From Mercurialis annua (Eukaryota; Streptophyta; Magnoliopsida; Malpighiales; Euphorbiaceae), in assembly GCF_937616625.2 (NCBI RefSeq), contig NC_065575.1, positions 26,473,001 to 26,537,000 on the forward strand: 64,000 bases of DNA, read 5' to 3'. Position 1 is the first letter of the stretch. The number at the start of each line of letters is the position of its first letter. Of the stretch, positions 62,107 through 64,000 are shown piece after piece. The notes below the pieces were generated by a model. It was not told the origin of the DNA. It saw only the letters and a program-made list of their open reading frames with translations, and did not search any database. The position numbers and the translations under genes are program-made.

Positions 62107-64000
62107 GTTATAGAGACTTGAGATGAGACACACAAATCTACCGTCACTTTTCACGCATACTTTGCGTAATATAACCTCACCATGCTCAGGTAATCGAAAT
62201 GACGCGTTAAAGAGACTTGAGATGCGACATACTAATCTAGCGTCACTTTTCACGCACATTTTGCGTAATATAACCTAACTATGCTTAGGTAATCGGAATG
62301 ACGCGTTAATGGGACTTGAGACGCGACATATTAATCTAGCGTCACTTTTCATGCACACTTTGCGTAATATATAACACATGCTTGGATAATCGGAACGACG
62401 CTTTAAAGAGACTTGTGACGCGACATAAGCATGGTAATCGAAACGACGCTTTAATGAGACTCGAGATGCAACATACTAATCTATTGTCACTTTTCACGCA
62501 CACTCTGCGTAATATAACCTAACCATGCTGAGGTAATCGGAACGAGGCGTAAGAGAGACTTGTGACGCGACATACTAATCTAGCGTCACTTTTCAAGCAC
62601 ACCTTGCATAGTATAACCTAACCATGCTTAGGTAATCGGAACGACCCGTTAGAGAGACTTGTGACGCAACATAAGCATGGTAATTGAAACGACGCGTTAA
62701 AGCCACTTGAGACACGACATACTAATCTACCATCACTTTTCACGCACACTTTGTATAATATAACCTGCCATGCATAGGTAATCAGAACGACGCGTTAAAA
62801 GACTTCATACGCAAACATACTAATCAATTGTTACTTAACACACACTTTGCGTAATATAAACTAACCTTGGTTAGGTAATCGGAAAGACGCATTAAAGAGA
62901 CTTGAGACACGTTATACAAATCTAGCATCACTTTTTAGGTACTCTTTGCGTAGTATATCTTAACCATGCTTAGGTAATTGGAACGACGCGTCAAAAAGAC
63001 ATGGGTTGCGACAGAATAATCTATTGTAACTTTTCACGTACACCTTGCGTAATATAAACTAACTATGCTTAGGTAATTGGAACGACGCGTTAGAGAGACT
63101 TGTGACGCGACATAAGAATAGTAATCGCAACGACGCCTTACAGAGAATTGAGACGTGACATAGTAATATAGCGTCACTTTTAACGCACACTTTGCGTAAT
63201 ATAACCTAACCATACTTAGGTAATCGGAACAGCATGTTAGTGAAACTTGTGACACGACATACTAATATAGCGTCACTTTTCACGCACACTTTGCGTAATA
63301 TAACCTAACAATGCATAGGTAATCGGAACGACGCGTTAAAGAGACTTGTGACGCGACATAGTAATCTAGCTTCACTTTTAACGCACACTTTCCATAATAT
63401 AATCTAACCATGCATAGGTAATCAGAACGACTTGTTAGAGAGACTCGTGACGCGAAATAAGCATGGTAATCAAAACGACGCGTCAAAGAAACTTGTGACA
63501 CGACATAGTAATCTAGTGTACACGTTGTGTAATATAACCTAACCATGCTTATGTAATCGGAACGACGCATTAGAGAGACTTGTGACGCGACATAAGCATG
63601 GTGACCCGACATACTAATCAACCGTCATTTTTCACGCACACTTTGCGTAATATAACCTAACCATGCTTAGGTAATCGAACGACGCGTTTAAAAGACTTCA
63701 GACACGACTTACTAATCTATTGTGACTTTTGACACACTTTGTGTAATATGACCTAACCATGCTTAGGTAATCGTAACGACGCGTTAAAGAAACTTAAGAT
63801 ACGTCATACAAATCTAGCATCACTTTTTACGCACTCTTTAAGTGTAATATAACCTAACTATGCTTAGGTAATTGGAACGACGCGTAAAAGAGGCTTGCGA
63901 CGCGACGTACTAATCCAGCGTCACTTTACACGCACACTTTGCGTAATATAACCTATCCATACTTACTTAATCGGAACAACACATTGATGAGACTTGAGAC
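62107..64000 (-). repeat. Satellite, reverse orientation, right of the element (copy B)
   Basis: Counterpart of 29815-31709 up to the window end, with scattered substitutions and a one-base difference near 62766. No gene. Confidence 0.92.

Larger units (their letters stand above)
49641..64000. repeat. Large direct duplication, copy B (runs off the window)
   Basis: Second copy of 17451-31709. Private changes relative to copy A include a 99-bp monomer gain at 52976-53173, a few 1-6 bp indels in the forward block near 51496-52043, small indels in the retroelement, and a one-base loss in the LTR near 61070. These scattered differences on both copies argue that they are real loci and not one region placed twice. 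Confidence 0.95.

Noticed and set aside
1..64000. CENP-B box-like motif in the satellite
   Set aside because: No TTCG....A..CGGG pattern is seen in the consensus; TTCGATTACC does not fit.
49641..64000. Copy B as an assembly duplication of copy A
   Set aside because: The copies carry real private differences, including a full 99-bp monomer gain, multi-base indels and scattered substitutions, and join to different upstream sequence. Read-level confirmation is still needed.

Overview
The window is almost entirely satellite DNA from a plant-type nuclear genome. I find no protein-coding gene, rRNA or tRNA that I can support. About 51 kb of the 64 kb is one satellite family. The remaining ~12.8 kb is two copies of the same 5'-truncated LTR retrotransposon. 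A land plant is suggested by the element: an LTR opening TGTAATACCCCG, a polypurine tract GGGGAAAA directly before it, a relic of the FEDEL-like pol C-terminus seen in plant Ty3/gypsy chromoviruses, and an LTR promoter with TATAAATA plus plant site II (TGGGCT) and telo-box (AAACCCTA) motifs. The species cannot be named from the sequence.

The satellite has a long monomer of about 99 bp and a short form of about 48 bp derived from its second half; one of each makes about 147 bp. Monomers are arranged in higher-order repeats (HORs): a 2212-bp unit tandemly duplicated at 993-5416, a ~2.37-kb unit suggested by 6494-9026, and a 2972/2973-bp unit present twice at 11706-17157 (second copy with a ~492-bp deletion) and about five and a half times at 33305-49640. 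Above this lies a large direct duplication: 17451-31709 and 49641-64000 are nearly identical and offset by 32.19-32.29 kb, with the second copy running off the window end.

Orientation, taking the CCTAAGCATGG strand as forward: forward 1-9056, reverse 9057-18274, forward 18275-22465, reverse 22466-50464 (interrupted by the element at 23424-29814), forward 50465-54754, reverse 54755-64000 (interrupted by the element at 55713-62106). Each switch is a head-to-head or tail-to-tail join with short inverted arms.

The layers give an inferred history: monomer arrays formed HORs; arrays were inverted in blocks; a truncated retroelement came to lie inside a reverse block; a segment of about 21.6 kb was tandemly duplicated (shared left edge at 11536 and 33135); and the HOR array in the downstream copy then expanded by about 10.6 kb, stretching the period to about 32.2 kb. 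This architecture fits centromeric or pericentromeric (or other heterochromatic) DNA, but nothing in the sequence proves centromere function. I did not find a new gene system; what deserves attention is the multi-scale organisation, the inverted core of the short monomer, the CpG density and the promoter of the LTR.
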